64,000 nt of DNA from Bacteroidaceae bacterium (GCA_017522135.1 JAFXAB010000001.1:1-64000), one strand, 5' to 3'; shown: positions 32,517-42,553, counted from the first letter of the stretch. Notes: generated by a model not told the origin, from the sequence alone. Numbers and translations: made by a program.

Positions 32517-32917
32517 TTATTTCTCTTCTCAACATCTTCCTTCAGTTGTTTCCACTCTTCACTTGTGAGGGTGCGATATGAGAGTATGTGCCATGTAACA
32601 CCCGATGCGATAAGCAATAATAAGGTTGTAATCCACCATTTACACACTATCACACATGAGATGATGATAGTTATCCACAATGTCGATATTGCAACAATCT
32701 TGGCATGCAGTGGAATGGCACGATATACTTTATAGGTAGTAACAATGCTGTTGAACAGACGTATAGACATGGCTCGTTCATATAGCGTGCGCGAGCCTTT
32801 AAATAAGCAATAAGCTGCCAGCAACCATAGCGGTGTTGTAGGTAATATAGGCAGGAACAGACCTAATGCACCGAGGATGAAGGCCAATATTCCTATTACG
32901 TTCCACAATATCTTCAT
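32510..32917 (-). CDS. DUF454 (YbaN-like) membrane protein
   Basis: A 135-aa inner membrane protein of the DUF454 family with the signature LGLFLPILPTTPLWLLAAYCLFKGS near residues 17-41 and about three transmembrane helices. The role is unknown. Its stop overlaps the 3' end of the convergent glycosylphosphotransferase gene by 7 nt. It is the last gene of the operon with fmt. Confidence 0.85.
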   Translation of the reverse strand: MKILWNVIGILAFILGALGLFLPILPTTPLWLLAAYCLFKGSRTLYERAMSIRLFNSIVTTYKVYRAIPLHAKIVAISTLWITIIISCVIVCKWWITTLLLLIASGVTWHILSYRTLTSEEWKQLKEDVEKRNNQ

Positions 32918-32926
32918 AAGCTTGTA

Positions 32927-33895
32927 TTATTGCACGCGGTATTCATTTGTCAATCGGAAACCTCGTAGCAGCTCTTCGACAGTAAGGCGTTTTTTTCCTG
33001 CGAGTTGCAGTGATACAAGTTGCAGATAACCATCGCTACACGCAACCTCAATTGTTTTCTTGCCATCGGTCACGATAGTACCGGGTGTAAAGTTATGGTT
33101 GCAAATATGTCGTGTCGCTTCAAATACCTTTACACCTATAGCATCGCCATCGGGTGATACAAATTCGCACCAAGCTGCCGGATATGGCGATAATCCTCTT
33201 ACCTGATTGTATAACTCCTCCACTGTGCGAGAGAAGTCGAGGTGGCATGTCTCTTTAAATATCTTAGGCGCGGGACGCAAAGGCTCGTCGGTCATAAGCT
33301 CTTCTTGAGGTATAGCTACAACCCTGTCGGCTATAATATTATCTACAGTCTCGCATACCATCTCGGCACCCAATACCATGAGTTTGTCGTGTATTACACC
33401 TACATTGTCGGTATCGGCAATTTTAATACTGCGACGTTGTATGACACGACCGGTGTCTATCTCATGAGTAAGGAAAAAAGTTGTAATACCCGTTTCCTTA
33501 TCGCCATTCATAATAGCCCAATTGAGCGGAGCTGCACCACGATACTGAGGTAATAACGATGCATGCAGGTTGAATGTACCCATGGGTGGCATATCCCATA
33601 CTACCTGTGGCAACATGCGAAATGCTACAACAATCTGTAGGTGGGCCTGATAACTGCGCAACTCATCGATAAAGGCTTCATCCTTGAGTCGTGCGGGCTG
33701 CAATATAGGTAACCCCACCGATAGAGCATATTGCTTGACGGAGGAAAATTGTATCTTATGACCACGACCGGCAGGCTTGTCGGGCATGGTAACAACCGCA
33801 ACAACGTTATATCCGTTCTCAACAAGTAGTCGCAAGGTCTCCACGGCAAAGTCGGGAGTACCCATGTATACTATACGAAGTTCTTCTTTTGTCAT
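32927..33895 (-). CDS. fmt: methionyl-tRNA formyltransferase
   Basis: A 322-aa enzyme that formylates initiator Met-tRNA using 10-formyl-tetrahydrofolate. N-terminal RIVYMGTPDFAVETL, the catalytic segment FNLHASLLPQYRGAAPLNWAI (Asn and His), and FFLTHEIDTGRV with the catalytic Asp are all present; the C-terminal tRNA-binding domain (about 205-322) is intact. It lies 14 nt after the ClC gene in the same transcription unit. Confidence 0.95.
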   Translation of the reverse strand: MTKEELRIVYMGTPDFAVETLRLLVENGYNVVAVVTMPDKPAGRGHKIQFSSVKQYALSVGLPILQPARLKDEAFIDELRSYQAHLQIVVAFRMLPQVVWDMPPMGTFNLHASLLPQYRGAAPLNWAIMNGDKETGITTFFLTHEIDTGRVIQRRSIKIADTDNVGVIHDKLMVLGAEMVCETVDNIIADRVVAIPQEELMTDEPLRPAPKIFKETCHLDFSRTVEELYNQVRGLSPYPAAWCEFVSPDGDAIGVKVFEATRHICNHNFTPGTIVTDGKKTIEVACSDGYLQLVSLQLAGKKRLTVEELLRGFRLTNEYRVQ

Positions 33896-33909
33896 ATTGT
33901 ACCTTAAAA

Positions 33910-35709
33910 TTAATCTTGTGAATAGTGTACCAGCACACGACGATAAGAGTTGAATATCTTCGATTTAGATACAAATCCCACATATTTACCATCCTCGTCT
34001 ACTACAGGCAGGTTCCATGCATTGGTATCATCAAATGTTTTCATTACGGTCTCCATGTTCATGCCTATTACTATTCGTGCCATAGGCATAGACATAAATT
34101 TGTTGACATACATACGGTCATACAATTCCGGCCGGAACATGATATTGCGTATATCGTCAAGCAGTACGATACCCAACAGTCGGCAATTGGTATCGGTAAC
34201 GGGGAAAATATTACGATGCGACTTTGATATTACTTTTACCATATCACCCAGTGACATCTCGGGGTGCACCTCCAAGAAATCTTTTTCTATAACACTATCC
34301 ATCTTCAGCAGAGTCAGCACAGCCTTGTCCTTACCATGAGTGAGCAACTCGCCTTTCTTGGCCAAACGCATGGTGTAAATGCTATGCTTCTCAAATATAC
34401 GTATGGTTGCATAGGCTACTGTTGAAGTAATCATCAAGGGTAAGAATAGTGCGTAGCTACCGGTAAGCTCTACAGTAAGGAAGATGCCCATGAGCGGAGC
34501 ATGCATTACTCCCGACATTACACCGGCCATACCCATCAATGCAAAATTTTTATTGGACAACTCGGGTGTAAAGTCAAGCAAGTTGGTCGTATAGGCAAAT
34601 AAGAATCCGGCAAAGCAACCTACATACAGACTTGGTGCAAATGTACCACCCACACCACCTGCTCCGTTGGTTGCGGCCGTTGCAAATATCTTAGTAAGAA
34701 CAATCATGGCCGTAAATACAATCATAGCCCACACCTCATCGCTCCAAGCATATAGAAACGAGCCTCGCATAAGACCATCTGTATTACCGGCAAGCAACTT
34801 CAATATTGAGTCGTAACCCTCACCATAGAGCGGTGGTAGCAAGAAAATACACAAGCCCAATAGAATAGATCCAAAACCAAATTTACGCCATGGATTGCCC
34901 AATCTGGCAAATTTACCTTCTATCCAATACATGACGCGGGTAAAATAGAGCGATACAAATCCGCAGAAAATACCTAATAATATAACATAAGGAATGCGTT
35001 CTATACTGAATATCTCGGTCTGCTCAAACATAAATTCGGCATCAGTTCCATGATAAAGGTATGATACCGTAACAGCAGTGATAGAAGAAATGAGCAAAGG
35101 CAATACCGATGTGGCGGTAAGGTCGACCATGAGTACCTCGATAGTAAACAAAATACCGGCAATGGGTGCCTTGAATATACCTGCAATAGCCGATGCCGCG
35201 CCACAACCCATCATCAACATCAGCACATTGGGCGGCATACGAAATAATCGGCCTACATTTGAGCCGATAGCAGCTCCTGTATATACAATGGGGGCCTCGG
35301 CTCCTACCGAGCCACCAAAGCCAATGGTAACAGAACTTGCCAATACCGAGGTGTACATGTTGTGTGGTTTTACACGACTTTTACGTTGAGAGAAAGCTTG
35401 TAGAATGCGTGTAACACCATGCGAAATATCGTCTTTCACCACATATCGAACAAACAAACCCACCAAGAACACACCAACTATCGGATAGACAAAATACAAT
35501 CCGTTGAGACCTTCGTTCATCATGTGTGATGTGAGCAAGTGTTGTATGCCATGTATGAGCCACTTGAGTATAACGGCAGTAAGTCCTGTAAAAAGTCCTA
35601 CCGCAAAGCTCATGATAAGAGTGAATGTACGTATACTTATGTGCGACTCTCTCCATAGGAGAAATCGCATAAACAACTCTTTGTATTTCTTTGTAAATAT
35701 GTTTTCCAT
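33910..35709 (-). CDS. ClC-type chloride channel/transporter with CBS pair
   Basis: A 599-aa membrane protein. The ClC core has the helix-N-terminal signature GFGGSVGAEAPIVYTGAAIG near residue 130, GIFKAPIAGILFTIEVLM, and GAGGVGGTFAPSLYVG in the second half. The C-terminal 140 residues form two CBS domains (VIEKDFLEVHPEMSLGDMV; NAWNLPVVDEDGKYVGFVSK) that may sense nucleotides. GSVGAEAP retains the Glu of the selectivity motif found in transporters, so proton exchange is possible. It is in a unit with fmt and the sua5-type gene. Confidence 0.9.
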   Translation of the reverse strand: MENIFTKKYKELFMRFLLWRESHISIRTFTLIMSFAVGLFTGLTAVILKWLIHGIQHLLTSHMMNEGLNGLYFVYPIVGVFLVGLFVRYVVKDDISHGVTRILQAFSQRKSRVKPHNMYTSVLASSVTIGFGGSVGAEAPIVYTGAAIGSNVGRLFRMPPNVLMLMMGCGAASAIAGIFKAPIAGILFTIEVLMVDLTATSVLPLLISSITAVTVSYLYHGTDAEFMFEQTEIFSIERIPYVILLGIFCGFVSLYFTRVMYWIEGKFARLGNPWRKFGFGSILLGLCIFLLPPLYGEGYDSILKLLAGNTDGLMRGSFLYAWSDEVWAMIVFTAMIVLTKIFATAATNGAGGVGGTFAPSLYVGCFAGFLFAYTTNLLDFTPELSNKNFALMGMAGVMSGVMHAPLMGIFLTVELTGSYALFLPLMITSTVAYATIRIFEKHSIYTMRLAKKGELLTHGKDKAVLTLLKMDSVIEKDFLEVHPEMSLGDMVKVISKSHRNIFPVTDTNCRLLGIVLLDDIRNIMFRPELYDRMYVNKFMSMPMARIVIGMNMETVMKTFDDTNAWNLPVVDEDGKYVGFVSKSKIFNSYRRVLVHYSQD

Positions 35710-35719
35710 AACTTGTTGG

Positions 35720-37138
35720 TTACATACCTTTGCCGGTAATAACGGTTCGTACTGTGTGAATAATTATTTTGAGGTCTACCAGCATCGACATGTTTTCGAG
35801 ATATACAATATCATATTGCAGGCGTTCAATCATTTCATCTACGCTCTGTGCATAGCCATATTTTACCATACCCCACGAAGTGAGTCCGGGGCGTATCTGA
35901 TACATGAGTGCATAGTAGGGTGCTTTTTCGATAATTTGCTTAATGAAAAATTCACGCTCGGGACGAGGCCCTACCAGCGACATATCACCTTTGAAAATAT
36001 TCCAGAATTGGGGTAACTCGTCGATACGATACTTGCGCATAAACTTACCTATCGGAGTTATTCTATCGTCGTCGGAGCTTGACAATCGAGGTGTACCATC
36101 ACTCTCGGCATTGGTATACATCGTGCGCAATTTGTATATAAAGAATGGCTTATGATGATAGCCTATTCGCTCTTGGCGGTAGAATACCGGACCTTTTGAG
36201 TCGCGCTTGATAAGTATAGCAAATACAGCAATAATGGGTGCTATGATGATAAGTGCTATAGCCGATACAATGATGTCGACCAGGCGTTTCATGTTGCGAC
36301 CTCCGGCCGATATGGCACATGAACTTACGTCAACAAGTGGCTGTCCGTAGATGTTTGACAGCTTGACACGTCCTATGAGATTATGAAATACTGTACTTTG
36401 CATCTTTATAGGACGGTCCAATGGGTATAGCTCGTTGATAACGGCATTGAGGCGTATCTGTCGATTGTCGTCTATGGCAACTATAATGTATTTGATATTG
36501 AGGTCGTTGCAAAGTTGGGCAAGGTTGACGTTGGGGTATACCTTATATGGCAACTCTTTTAATGGGCTACCCTCTCCTGTGTCTACATATCCCACAATAT
36601 TGTATCCCAACGATTTGGTACGCTCGTTCAGTTCTTGAGTCAATTTCAATGCTTGCTTGCCACAACCTATTACCAATGTATTGAAATACCATTCTCTGTT
36701 GTGTATCTTATGGGTTGCATTGGTTGTTATAGTCAGACGCAATGAGTAGACACATATAAATTGTAAGGCAAAAAGTATAAATATCAACTCGTAATTGTCG
36801 GTACGGAGAGGCAAAATATCGTTGATAAGGGCTGTAAAAAACAGTATCAACGTGTTGATGAGTACCGATGATATGGTGGTAAACAACTCTTGTAAGCGCG
36901 ACTTGAAGAATGTGATGTTGTAATAACCCGACAGGTAATACACCATCATCATGATTAGCGGCATAAAGAACTGTCCGATCAATACGTTTTTCGACAACAA
37001 GAAAGTATCCAACTCGATATATCCCGATGCAACGACAGGCATATAAAACCGCACGATATTGAATAGCAACCATGCAATGTTTGACATCACATAGTCACAT
37101 ACTACATACTTGGCTGTTTGTCTTTTTACACCTATCAT
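35720..37138 (-). CDS. polyprenyl-phosphate glycosylphosphotransferase, second copy
   Basis: A 472-aa initiating sugar-1-phosphate transferase like the one at 31131-32516: N-terminal helices, a CoA-binding-like domain (FNTLVIGCGKQALKLTQELN), then MKRLVDIIVSAIALIIIAPI, GPVFYRQERIGYHHKPFFI, YKLRTMYTN, YRIDELPQFWNIFKGDMSLVGPRPE and RPGLTSWGMVKYGYA. It belongs to the same family but is clearly diverged. It overlaps the sua5-type gene by 4 nt and ends 10 nt before ClC, so it has been inserted into, or recruited to, a housekeeping operon. Confidence 0.9.
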   Translation of the reverse strand: MIGVKRQTAKYVVCDYVMSNIAWLLFNIVRFYMPVVASGYIELDTFLLSKNVLIGQFFMPLIMMMVYYLSGYYNITFFKSRLQELFTTISSVLINTLILFFTALINDILPLRTDNYELIFILFALQFICVYSLRLTITTNATHKIHNREWYFNTLVIGCGKQALKLTQELNERTKSLGYNIVGYVDTGEGSPLKELPYKVYPNVNLAQLCNDLNIKYIIVAIDDNRQIRLNAVINELYPLDRPIKMQSTVFHNLIGRVKLSNIYGQPLVDVSSCAISAGGRNMKRLVDIIVSAIALIIIAPIIAVFAILIKRDSKGPVFYRQERIGYHHKPFFIYKLRTMYTNAESDGTPRLSSSDDDRITPIGKFMRKYRIDELPQFWNIFKGDMSLVGPRPEREFFIKQIIEKAPYYALMYQIRPGLTSWGMVKYGYAQSVDEMIERLQYDIVYLENMSMLVDLKIIIHTVRTVITGKGM

Positions 37139-37707
37139 TCGCGTATAATTTTCACTAATCCGCCTTTACCGAGTTTGATAATGCTTGAAGGTTGTGCTTT
37201 TTGTGCTTCGTCTTGTCGGGCCTCTACAACATAATCAACGGCTTGTTTTATCTCGTCGGAAATCTCGGCAAAGCATGCAGGTGATGGTTCTCCACTCACA
37301 TTGGCCGATGTAGAAACTATCGCCTTGCGAAAACGACGACACAATGCTTGTGAGAATGACTCACGGGTAACACGTATACCCACAGTGCCATCCTCGCCCA
37401 ATAGTTCGGGAGCCAAATTGCACGCACCCGAATATATGATGGTAAGCGGCTTCTCCGACAACTCCACAAGGTCGTATGCTATATCGGGCACTTCTTTTAC
37501 ATAGAAGTCCACCTTGGTCATTGAGTCGGTAAGTACTATTAAAGCCTTATTATCGGCTCGGTGTTTTATCTCATATATCCGCTTTACTGCAGCCGAATTG
37601 GTTGCATCGCAACCTATACCCCAAATGGTGTCGGTAGGATATAATATTACACCGCCTCGTTTCAGCACTTCACAGGCTTCTGTTATATCTTCTTGTATGC
37701 TCTTCAT
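37135..37707 (-). CDS. L-threonylcarbamoyladenylate synthase (Sua5/YciO/YrdC family)
   Basis: A 190-aa enzyme that makes threonylcarbamoyl-AMP for the t6A modification of tRNAs reading ANN codons. The signature KRGGVILYPTDTIWGIGCDATN and later RVTRESFSQALCRRFRKAIVSTSANVSGEP form the active site. The length fits the stand-alone TsaC/YrdC-type rather than the longer Sua5 with an extra domain. First gene of the minus-strand unit that includes the glycosylphosphotransferase, ClC, fmt and DUF454. Confidence 0.9.
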   Translation of the reverse strand: MKSIQEDITEACEVLKRGGVILYPTDTIWGIGCDATNSAAVKRIYEIKHRADNKALIVLTDSMTKVDFYVKEVPDIAYDLVELSEKPLTIIYSGACNLAPELLGEDGTVGIRVTRESFSQALCRRFRKAIVSTSANVSGEPSPACFAEISDEIKQAVDYVVEARQDEAQKAQPSSIIKLGKGGLVKIIRE

Positions 37708-37833
37708 ATATTATAGTTTGCCATCAAAGCTATTTGCAAAAATAATCAATAACAACTCTATGACAAAATATATATACCCTTTTTTTATCTTATCATAGAT
37801 AAGCATTTATAATACAAGAGAGTATATTTTATC

Positions 37834-38694
37834 TCAATATCTGTTGATGCTATGACAGTTGAATGCTTGTTCGTCTATAACGGTGTCATTGGGTACTGCA
37901 ACGTCGGCAAGACGAGGGCATTTGTTAAAAGCTCGCCACTTAATCTCTTTTACCGAGCGAGGTATTGTGATGCTCTCAAGTGATGTACACTCTTCAAATG
38001 CTTGCTCATCAATAAGTTCTACGGTTTCACCCATGTCAACTTTCTTCAAGTTTATACACTCGCTGAAGGCTTTTCTGCTTATTACCTCTACCCCATTACA
38101 TATTTTTACTTCCTCCAATTTCTTGCAATTCCAAAATGCAATTTCGCTTATTCTTTTTAGTGTTCCGGGTACAACCAACGATACTATATGGGTATGAGCA
38201 AATGCTCTGTACCCTATCTCTTGTATATTGTCCGGGATTGTAAGGTGCGTAAATCCGGCGGCATTGAAAGTCCATTCTTCTATTTTTGTCACACCCTTCG
38301 GTATGGAGAGACTCTTTAACTCCCAGCATAAGCAAAAGGCATTGGCACCTATCGATGTCACACTATCGGGCAATACAATATGTGCAAGATTGGTACATTG
38401 TGCAAAGGCCGATCGTCCTATGCATTGCAATTGGTTGCCCACATACACTTCTTGCAGACCCTTGCATCGGCAAAAAGCATTAGCAGCTATTTCCAATAAG
38501 GAGTCGGGCAAGGTAATAGAGATAAGGTTGGTGTTGTCGAAAAATGCGTTCTCTCCAACACGGGTAAGATTACCTTCAAACTCTATCCTACCGTAGCCGT
38601 CTACATAAGTGTGCGACAAGATGAGTGCATCGAAACAAGCTGTATCAAGATTGATAATAGTTGTAGATTGATATTTTATCACAGAATTTTCCAT
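37834..38694 (-). CDS. BspA-type leucine-rich repeat protein
   Basis: A 286-aa protein made of about ten 23-residue LRR_5 repeats of the pattern F-x-x-C-x-x-L-x-x-I-x-(I/L)-P-x-S-V/L-x-x-I (for example AFCRCKGLQEVYVGNQLQCI and AFEECTSLESITIPRSVKEI). It has no signal peptide, unlike the surface BspA proteins, so it may be cytoplasmic. The repeats form a binding surface; the partner is unknown. It is divergent from the patatin gene and has its own promoter. Confidence 0.85.
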   Translation of the reverse strand: MENSVIKYQSTTIINLDTACFDALILSHTYVDGYGRIEFEGNLTRVGENAFFDNTNLISITLPDSLLEIAANAFCRCKGLQEVYVGNQLQCIGRSAFAQCTNLAHIVLPDSVTSIGANAFCLCWELKSLSIPKGVTKIEEWTFNAAGFTHLTIPDNIQEIGYRAFAHTHIVSLVVPGTLKRISEIAFWNCKKLEEVKICNGVEVISRKAFSECINLKKVDMGETVELIDEQAFEECTSLESITIPRSVKEIKWRAFNKCPRLADVAVPNDTVIDEQAFNCHSINRY

Positions 38695-38733
38695 AGTATA
38701 AACATATTAAAAAGTTAAGGTTTTTCAAACATC

Positions 38734-38764
38734 CAAATTTAAATCTTTTTACACAAATATGCAA
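38734..38764 (-). promoter_or_regulatory. promoter of the LRR gene
   Basis: On the minus strand TTG at 38764-38762, 20 nt, then TAAATTTG at 38741-38734, a full Bacteroidetes -33/-7 pair, about 40 nt before the ATG. Confidence 0.65.
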
Positions 38765-38807
38765 GAGATGAAGTTATGAAATATGATAAATAGTATTTTG
38801 TAAAGTC

Positions 38808-38838
38808 TTGCAGATAGCATAAAAATTAATTATCTTCG
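38808..38838 (+). promoter_or_regulatory. promoter of the patatin-amylase unit
   Basis: TTG at 38808-38810, 20 nt, then TATCTTCG at 38831-38838 (one mismatch to TAnnTTTG), 22 nt before the ATG at 38861. The divergent LRR promoter lies about 45 bp away. Confidence 0.65.
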
Positions 38839-38860
38839 CAATGTAATCAAAGAATACAAT

Positions 38861-39679
38861 ATGTTTTGGTTTGGAAGTAAAAAACAAGATGCGCAACGTC
38901 CCTATCACATAGGATTGGCATTGGGAGGTGGAGGTGCACGCGGATTTGCACACATAGGAGCATTGCGAGCTCTCGAAGAGTATGGCATACGCCCCAATGT
39001 AATAGCCGGTACAAGTGCCGGCTCAATAATTGCAGCACTGTATGCCGATGGATATGCCCCTCAACACATTATACGATTATTCAGTGAGATAAATGTCAAA
39101 GAACTTGTTGATGTAACGATACCGCGCAATGGATTGCTCAAGTTTGATAAGTTTGTGCATTTTTTAGAAAGGAAACTACACTCAAGACGTATCGAGGACC
39201 TGAATACACCCACATATATTGTAGCAACAGACTTTGACAATGGTAAGAGTGTTGCATTTGACCGAGGCGACTTGGCCATACGCATTGCAGCATCATGCTC
39301 CATTCCCATTGTGTTCCCTCCTGTTGAGATAGATGGCATACACTATGTCGATGGCGGTGTCATGCGCAACTTGCCGGCAACGCCTATACGCGACTTGTGC
39401 GACGTATTGATTGGGGTAAATGTATCGCCTATGCACAACGACACTTATGAGCAAAACCTCCTGTCTATTGCCAACAGAGCCTATAATTTTTTGTCATCGG
39501 GCAATGTATTTCCCGATATGGCAAAATGTGACATCTTGATTGAGAGCGAAGATGTGAGCAATTACAATGTATTTGATATTGACGAACAGGAAAAGATAGA
39601 AGCCCTCGGATATCAAACAACAATAGAGGTTTTGCACAATCTTCCCGACGATAAAAAGAAACTATTAAGTATCCTATAA
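38861..39679 (+). CDS. patatin-like phospholipase
   Basis: A 272-aa serine lipid acyl hydrolase. The oxyanion-hole motif LGGGGARGFAHIG is at residues 21-33, the nucleophile Ser52 is in GTSAGS, and the catalytic Asp164 is in the DGG motif of HYVDGGVMRN. It lacks a signal peptide and the C-terminal beta barrel of the RssA/PlpD exported forms. The substrate is probably membrane phospholipid; this is known for the family, not this protein. It is followed at 3 nt by the amylase gene. Confidence 0.88.
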   Translation: MFWFGSKKQDAQRPYHIGLALGGGGARGFAHIGALRALEEYGIRPNVIAGTSAGSIIAALYADGYAPQHIIRLFSEINVKELVDVTIPRNGLLKFDKFVHFLERKLHSRRIEDLNTPTYIVATDFDNGKSVAFDRGDLAIRIAASCSIPIVFPPVEIDGIHYVDGGVMRNLPATPIRDLCDVLIGVNVSPMHNDTYEQNLLSIANRAYNFLSSGNVFPDMAKCDILIESEDVSNYNVFDIDEQEKIEALGYQTTIEVLHNLPDDKKKLLSIL

Positions 39680-39682
39680 AAG

Positions 39683-41389
39683 ATGAAAGAAAAAATCGTT
39701 ATATATCAAGTCCTTCCACGATTGTTCTCCAATACATGTACCCACTGCATACCATTCGGCTCTATCGAGCAAAACGGTGTGGGTAAGCTCAATCACTTTA
39801 CCGATAAAGTACTGCATGAGATAAAGTCGTTGGGAATAACACACGTATGGTATACCGGTGTAATAGAACATGCCACACAGACCGACTATAGTGAGTATGG
39901 CATTCCTCCCAACAATCCCTATATAGTAAAAGGCAAAGCAGGCTCTCCTTATGCAATAAGCGATTACTACGATATAGCACCCGACCTGGCCGAAGATGTA
40001 TCCAATCGTATGCAAGAGTATGAAGCACTTGTAGCTCGCACCCACAATGCCGGCATGAAAGTCATTATGGACTTTGTACCCAACCATGTGGCTCGGGAAT
40101 ATTGTTCCGACGCCATGCCCTTGGGCGTCGAACAATTGGGTACTCGCGACAACAATGAAAAACAGTTTGACCCGCAAAACAATTTCTATTATATTCCACG
40201 ACAACGTTTATCGCCACGTTTCTTTATTGGGCAGAATACGGCAAATGAATACTACGAATTTCCCGCCCGGGCTACCGGTAATGACCGTTTTGATGCCTAC
40301 CCCGAGAACTATGATTGGTATGAGACAGTAAAGCTAAACTATGGCATAGACTATCTCGACCGAGGCAAACAGCACTTCTACCCTATCCCCGACACATGGT
40401 ACAAGATGCGCGATATATTGTTGTTCTGGTGTAGTAAAGGAGCTGATGGATTTCGTTGCGATATGGCACACATGGTTCCTGTCGAGTTCTGGCACTGGGC
40501 TATATCGCAAGTCAAGCGTGAGTATCCGCACATTATATTTATAGCCGAGATTTACGACCCGTCGATATATCGCTCATACATCGAGCACGGGCAATTTGAT
40601 TACCTATACGACAAGGTAGGCTTGTATGATAAACTTCGTGACATAGAGTGTCATGACATCTCGGCTGCACAACTCTCCTATTGTTGGCAATCGCTCGACG
40701 GGCTGTCCGATAATATGCTTAATTTTCTTGAAAATCACGATGAACAACGATTTGCCTCTATGCAATACGCCGGAGAAGCATTTCGCGTACTGCCATCACT
40801 TGTCGTATCGGCCACGATGAGCTGTGCACCCATGATGATATACTTTGGGCAGGAATTGGGCGAAAAGGCTCTCGATGCCGAGGGTTTCAGCGGGCGCGAT
40901 GGTCGTACAACAATATTCGATTATTGGAGCGTACCCTCTGTGCGTGCCTGGTATAACGAGGGTCGATGCAATACCGACAATCTTACTTCCGAGCAATGTG
41001 CCCTGCGTGAAATGTACCAACAAATACTCACGTTGTGTAACACCGAGCAGGCTATATCGCAAGGTCGTTTTTTTGACCTGATGTATGTCAACTTCAACAA
41101 TGGTATGTTCGACCCACACCGTCATTATGCCTATTTGCGATATACCCAAGACGAGATATTGCTCATAGCTGTCAACTTTGGCACGCAAAGCAGCAATGTA
41201 GCCATTAACATTCCGCAGCTGGCATTGGATATGATGAAAATAGACTCTGCAGCGTATGAAGCAACCGAATTGCTGAGTGCCGTGCAAGAAACAAAATATC
41301 TGCACAGAGCCATACCATTCACAACCACAATTAATGCCAAAGGTGCTGTGATATGGAAAATAAAAATACCGAAAAAAAACATTCAATAG
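39683..41389 (+). CDS. GH13 alpha-amylase family protein
   Basis: A 568-aa glycoside hydrolase of family 13. The catalytic triad is present: nucleophile Asp260 in ADGFRCD, acid/base Glu289 in FIAEIYDP, and Asp353 in LENHDEQ. The first conserved region is MKVIMDFVPNHV. The C-terminal beta domain covers residues 480-568. No signal peptide, so it may act on internal glycogen or malto-oligosaccharides. The unusually short coupling to the patatin gene is not explained by their activities. The exact specificity is open. Confidence 0.9.
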   Translation: MKEKIVIYQVLPRLFSNTCTHCIPFGSIEQNGVGKLNHFTDKVLHEIKSLGITHVWYTGVIEHATQTDYSEYGIPPNNPYIVKGKAGSPYAISDYYDIAPDLAEDVSNRMQEYEALVARTHNAGMKVIMDFVPNHVAREYCSDAMPLGVEQLGTRDNNEKQFDPQNNFYYIPRQRLSPRFFIGQNTANEYYEFPARATGNDRFDAYPENYDWYETVKLNYGIDYLDRGKQHFYPIPDTWYKMRDILLFWCSKGADGFRCDMAHMVPVEFWHWAISQVKREYPHIIFIAEIYDPSIYRSYIEHGQFDYLYDKVGLYDKLRDIECHDISAAQLSYCWQSLDGLSDNMLNFLENHDEQRFASMQYAGEAFRVLPSLVVSATMSCAPMMIYFGQELGEKALDAEGFSGRDGRTTIFDYWSVPSVRAWYNEGRCNTDNLTSEQCALREMYQQILTLCNTEQAISQGRFFDLMYVNFNNGMFDPHRHYAYLRYTQDEILLIAVNFGTQSSNVAINIPQLALDMMKIDSAAYEATELLSAVQETKYLHRAIPFTTTINAKGAVIWKIKIPKKNIQ

Positions 41390-41436
41390 AGTGCAAAAAA
41401 ATCAGTTAAATTGTGCAATAAAAACAAACATAGTTT

Positions 41437-41444
41437 TAACTTTG
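41437..41444 (+). promoter_or_regulatory. -7 box of prs
   Basis: TAACTTTG matches the TAnnTTTG consensus, 38 nt before the prs ATG. A TTG at 41411 lies 23 nt upstream, a little too far. Confidence 0.5.
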
Positions 41445-41482
41445 CAGAAAATTTTCAACAGCTACAATTTCTTATAATATCT

Positions 41483-42421
41483 ATGGAACAAACAACTCCT
41501 TTTAAGGTTTTCTCAGGTACAAATTCTCGCTATCTGGCAGAGAAAATTTGTAACAGTCTCGGTTGCGATTTGGGACAGATGAAAATTCAACACTTTGCAG
41601 ATGGTGAGTTTGCAGTATCGTTTGAAGAGTCAATTCGTGGCGTCGAGGTGTACCTCGTACAATCTACATTCCCCAGCTCGGACAACTTGATGGAACTTCT
41701 TCTTATGGTAGATGCCGCCAAACGAGCATCGGCCAAGTCTATCAATGCCGTAATCCCATATTTTGGTTGGGCTCGTCAAGATCGTAAGGATAAACCTCGT
41801 GTATCTATAGGTGCAAAACTTATAGCCGACCTCTTGAGTGCAGCCGGTATCGACCGTCTTATTACCATGGACCTTCATGCCGACCAAATTCAAGGTTTCT
41901 TTGATGTTCCCGTAGACCACCTATATGCTTCATCGGTATTTATTCCCTATATCGAATCGCTCAATCTCGATAACATGGCTATTGCTACCCCCGATGTGGG
42001 TGGCTCAAAACGCGCCAGCACCTATGCCAAGTATCTAAACTGCCCTCTCGTATTGTGTGACAAGAAACGCAACAAGCCCAATGAAGTTGCCGAGATGACA
42101 GTTATTGGCGATGTCGAAGGCAAAGACGTCATTCTCATTGATGATATGGTAGATACTGCCGGTACAATTACCAAGGCGGCCAATCTGATGATGAGTTGGG
42201 GTGCTAAATCGGTACGTGCTATTGCCAGCCACGCAGTAATGAGCGACCCCGCTTCACAACGTGTGCAAGACTCTCAACTTACCGAAATGATTTTTACCGA
42301 TAGTATACCCTATACAAAGGATTGTTCTAAGGTTCACATCCTGTCTATCGCCGACTTGTTTGCCGATACAATACGTCGTGTAAATAGCAACAAGTCTATC
42401 TCTTCACAATATCTATTGTAA
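41483..42421 (+). CDS. prs: ribose-phosphate pyrophosphokinase
   Basis: A 312-aa PRPP synthase that makes phosphoribosyl pyrophosphate for nucleotides, histidine and tryptophan. N-terminal FKVFSGTNSRYLAEKIC, the flexible-loop region RQDRKDKPRVSIGAK, the metal-binding MDLHADQIQGFFD and the PRPP loop VILIDDMVDTAGTI are all present. The start at 41483 (MEQTTPFKVF) is chosen over 41411. Monocistronic. Confidence 0.96.
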   Translation: MEQTTPFKVFSGTNSRYLAEKICNSLGCDLGQMKIQHFADGEFAVSFEESIRGVEVYLVQSTFPSSDNLMELLLMVDAAKRASAKSINAVIPYFGWARQDRKDKPRVSIGAKLIADLLSAAGIDRLITMDLHADQIQGFFDVPVDHLYASSVFIPYIESLNLDNMAIATPDVGGSKRASTYAKYLNCPLVLCDKKRNKPNEVAEMTVIGDVEGKDVILIDDMVDTAGTITKAANLMMSWGAKSVRAIASHAVMSDPASQRVQDSQLTEMIFTDSIPYTKDCSKVHILSIADLFADTIRRVNSNKSISSQYLL

Positions 42422-42553
42422 GAAGAGACCTGATTTATGTATAATTGATCATATAAACAACTCTCATTGATACTGCTTTTATGTAGATATCGGTGTGAGT
42501 TGTTTATTTTTAGGCACTTATGAAGTAAATACTCAACAATAAATTATGACGCT

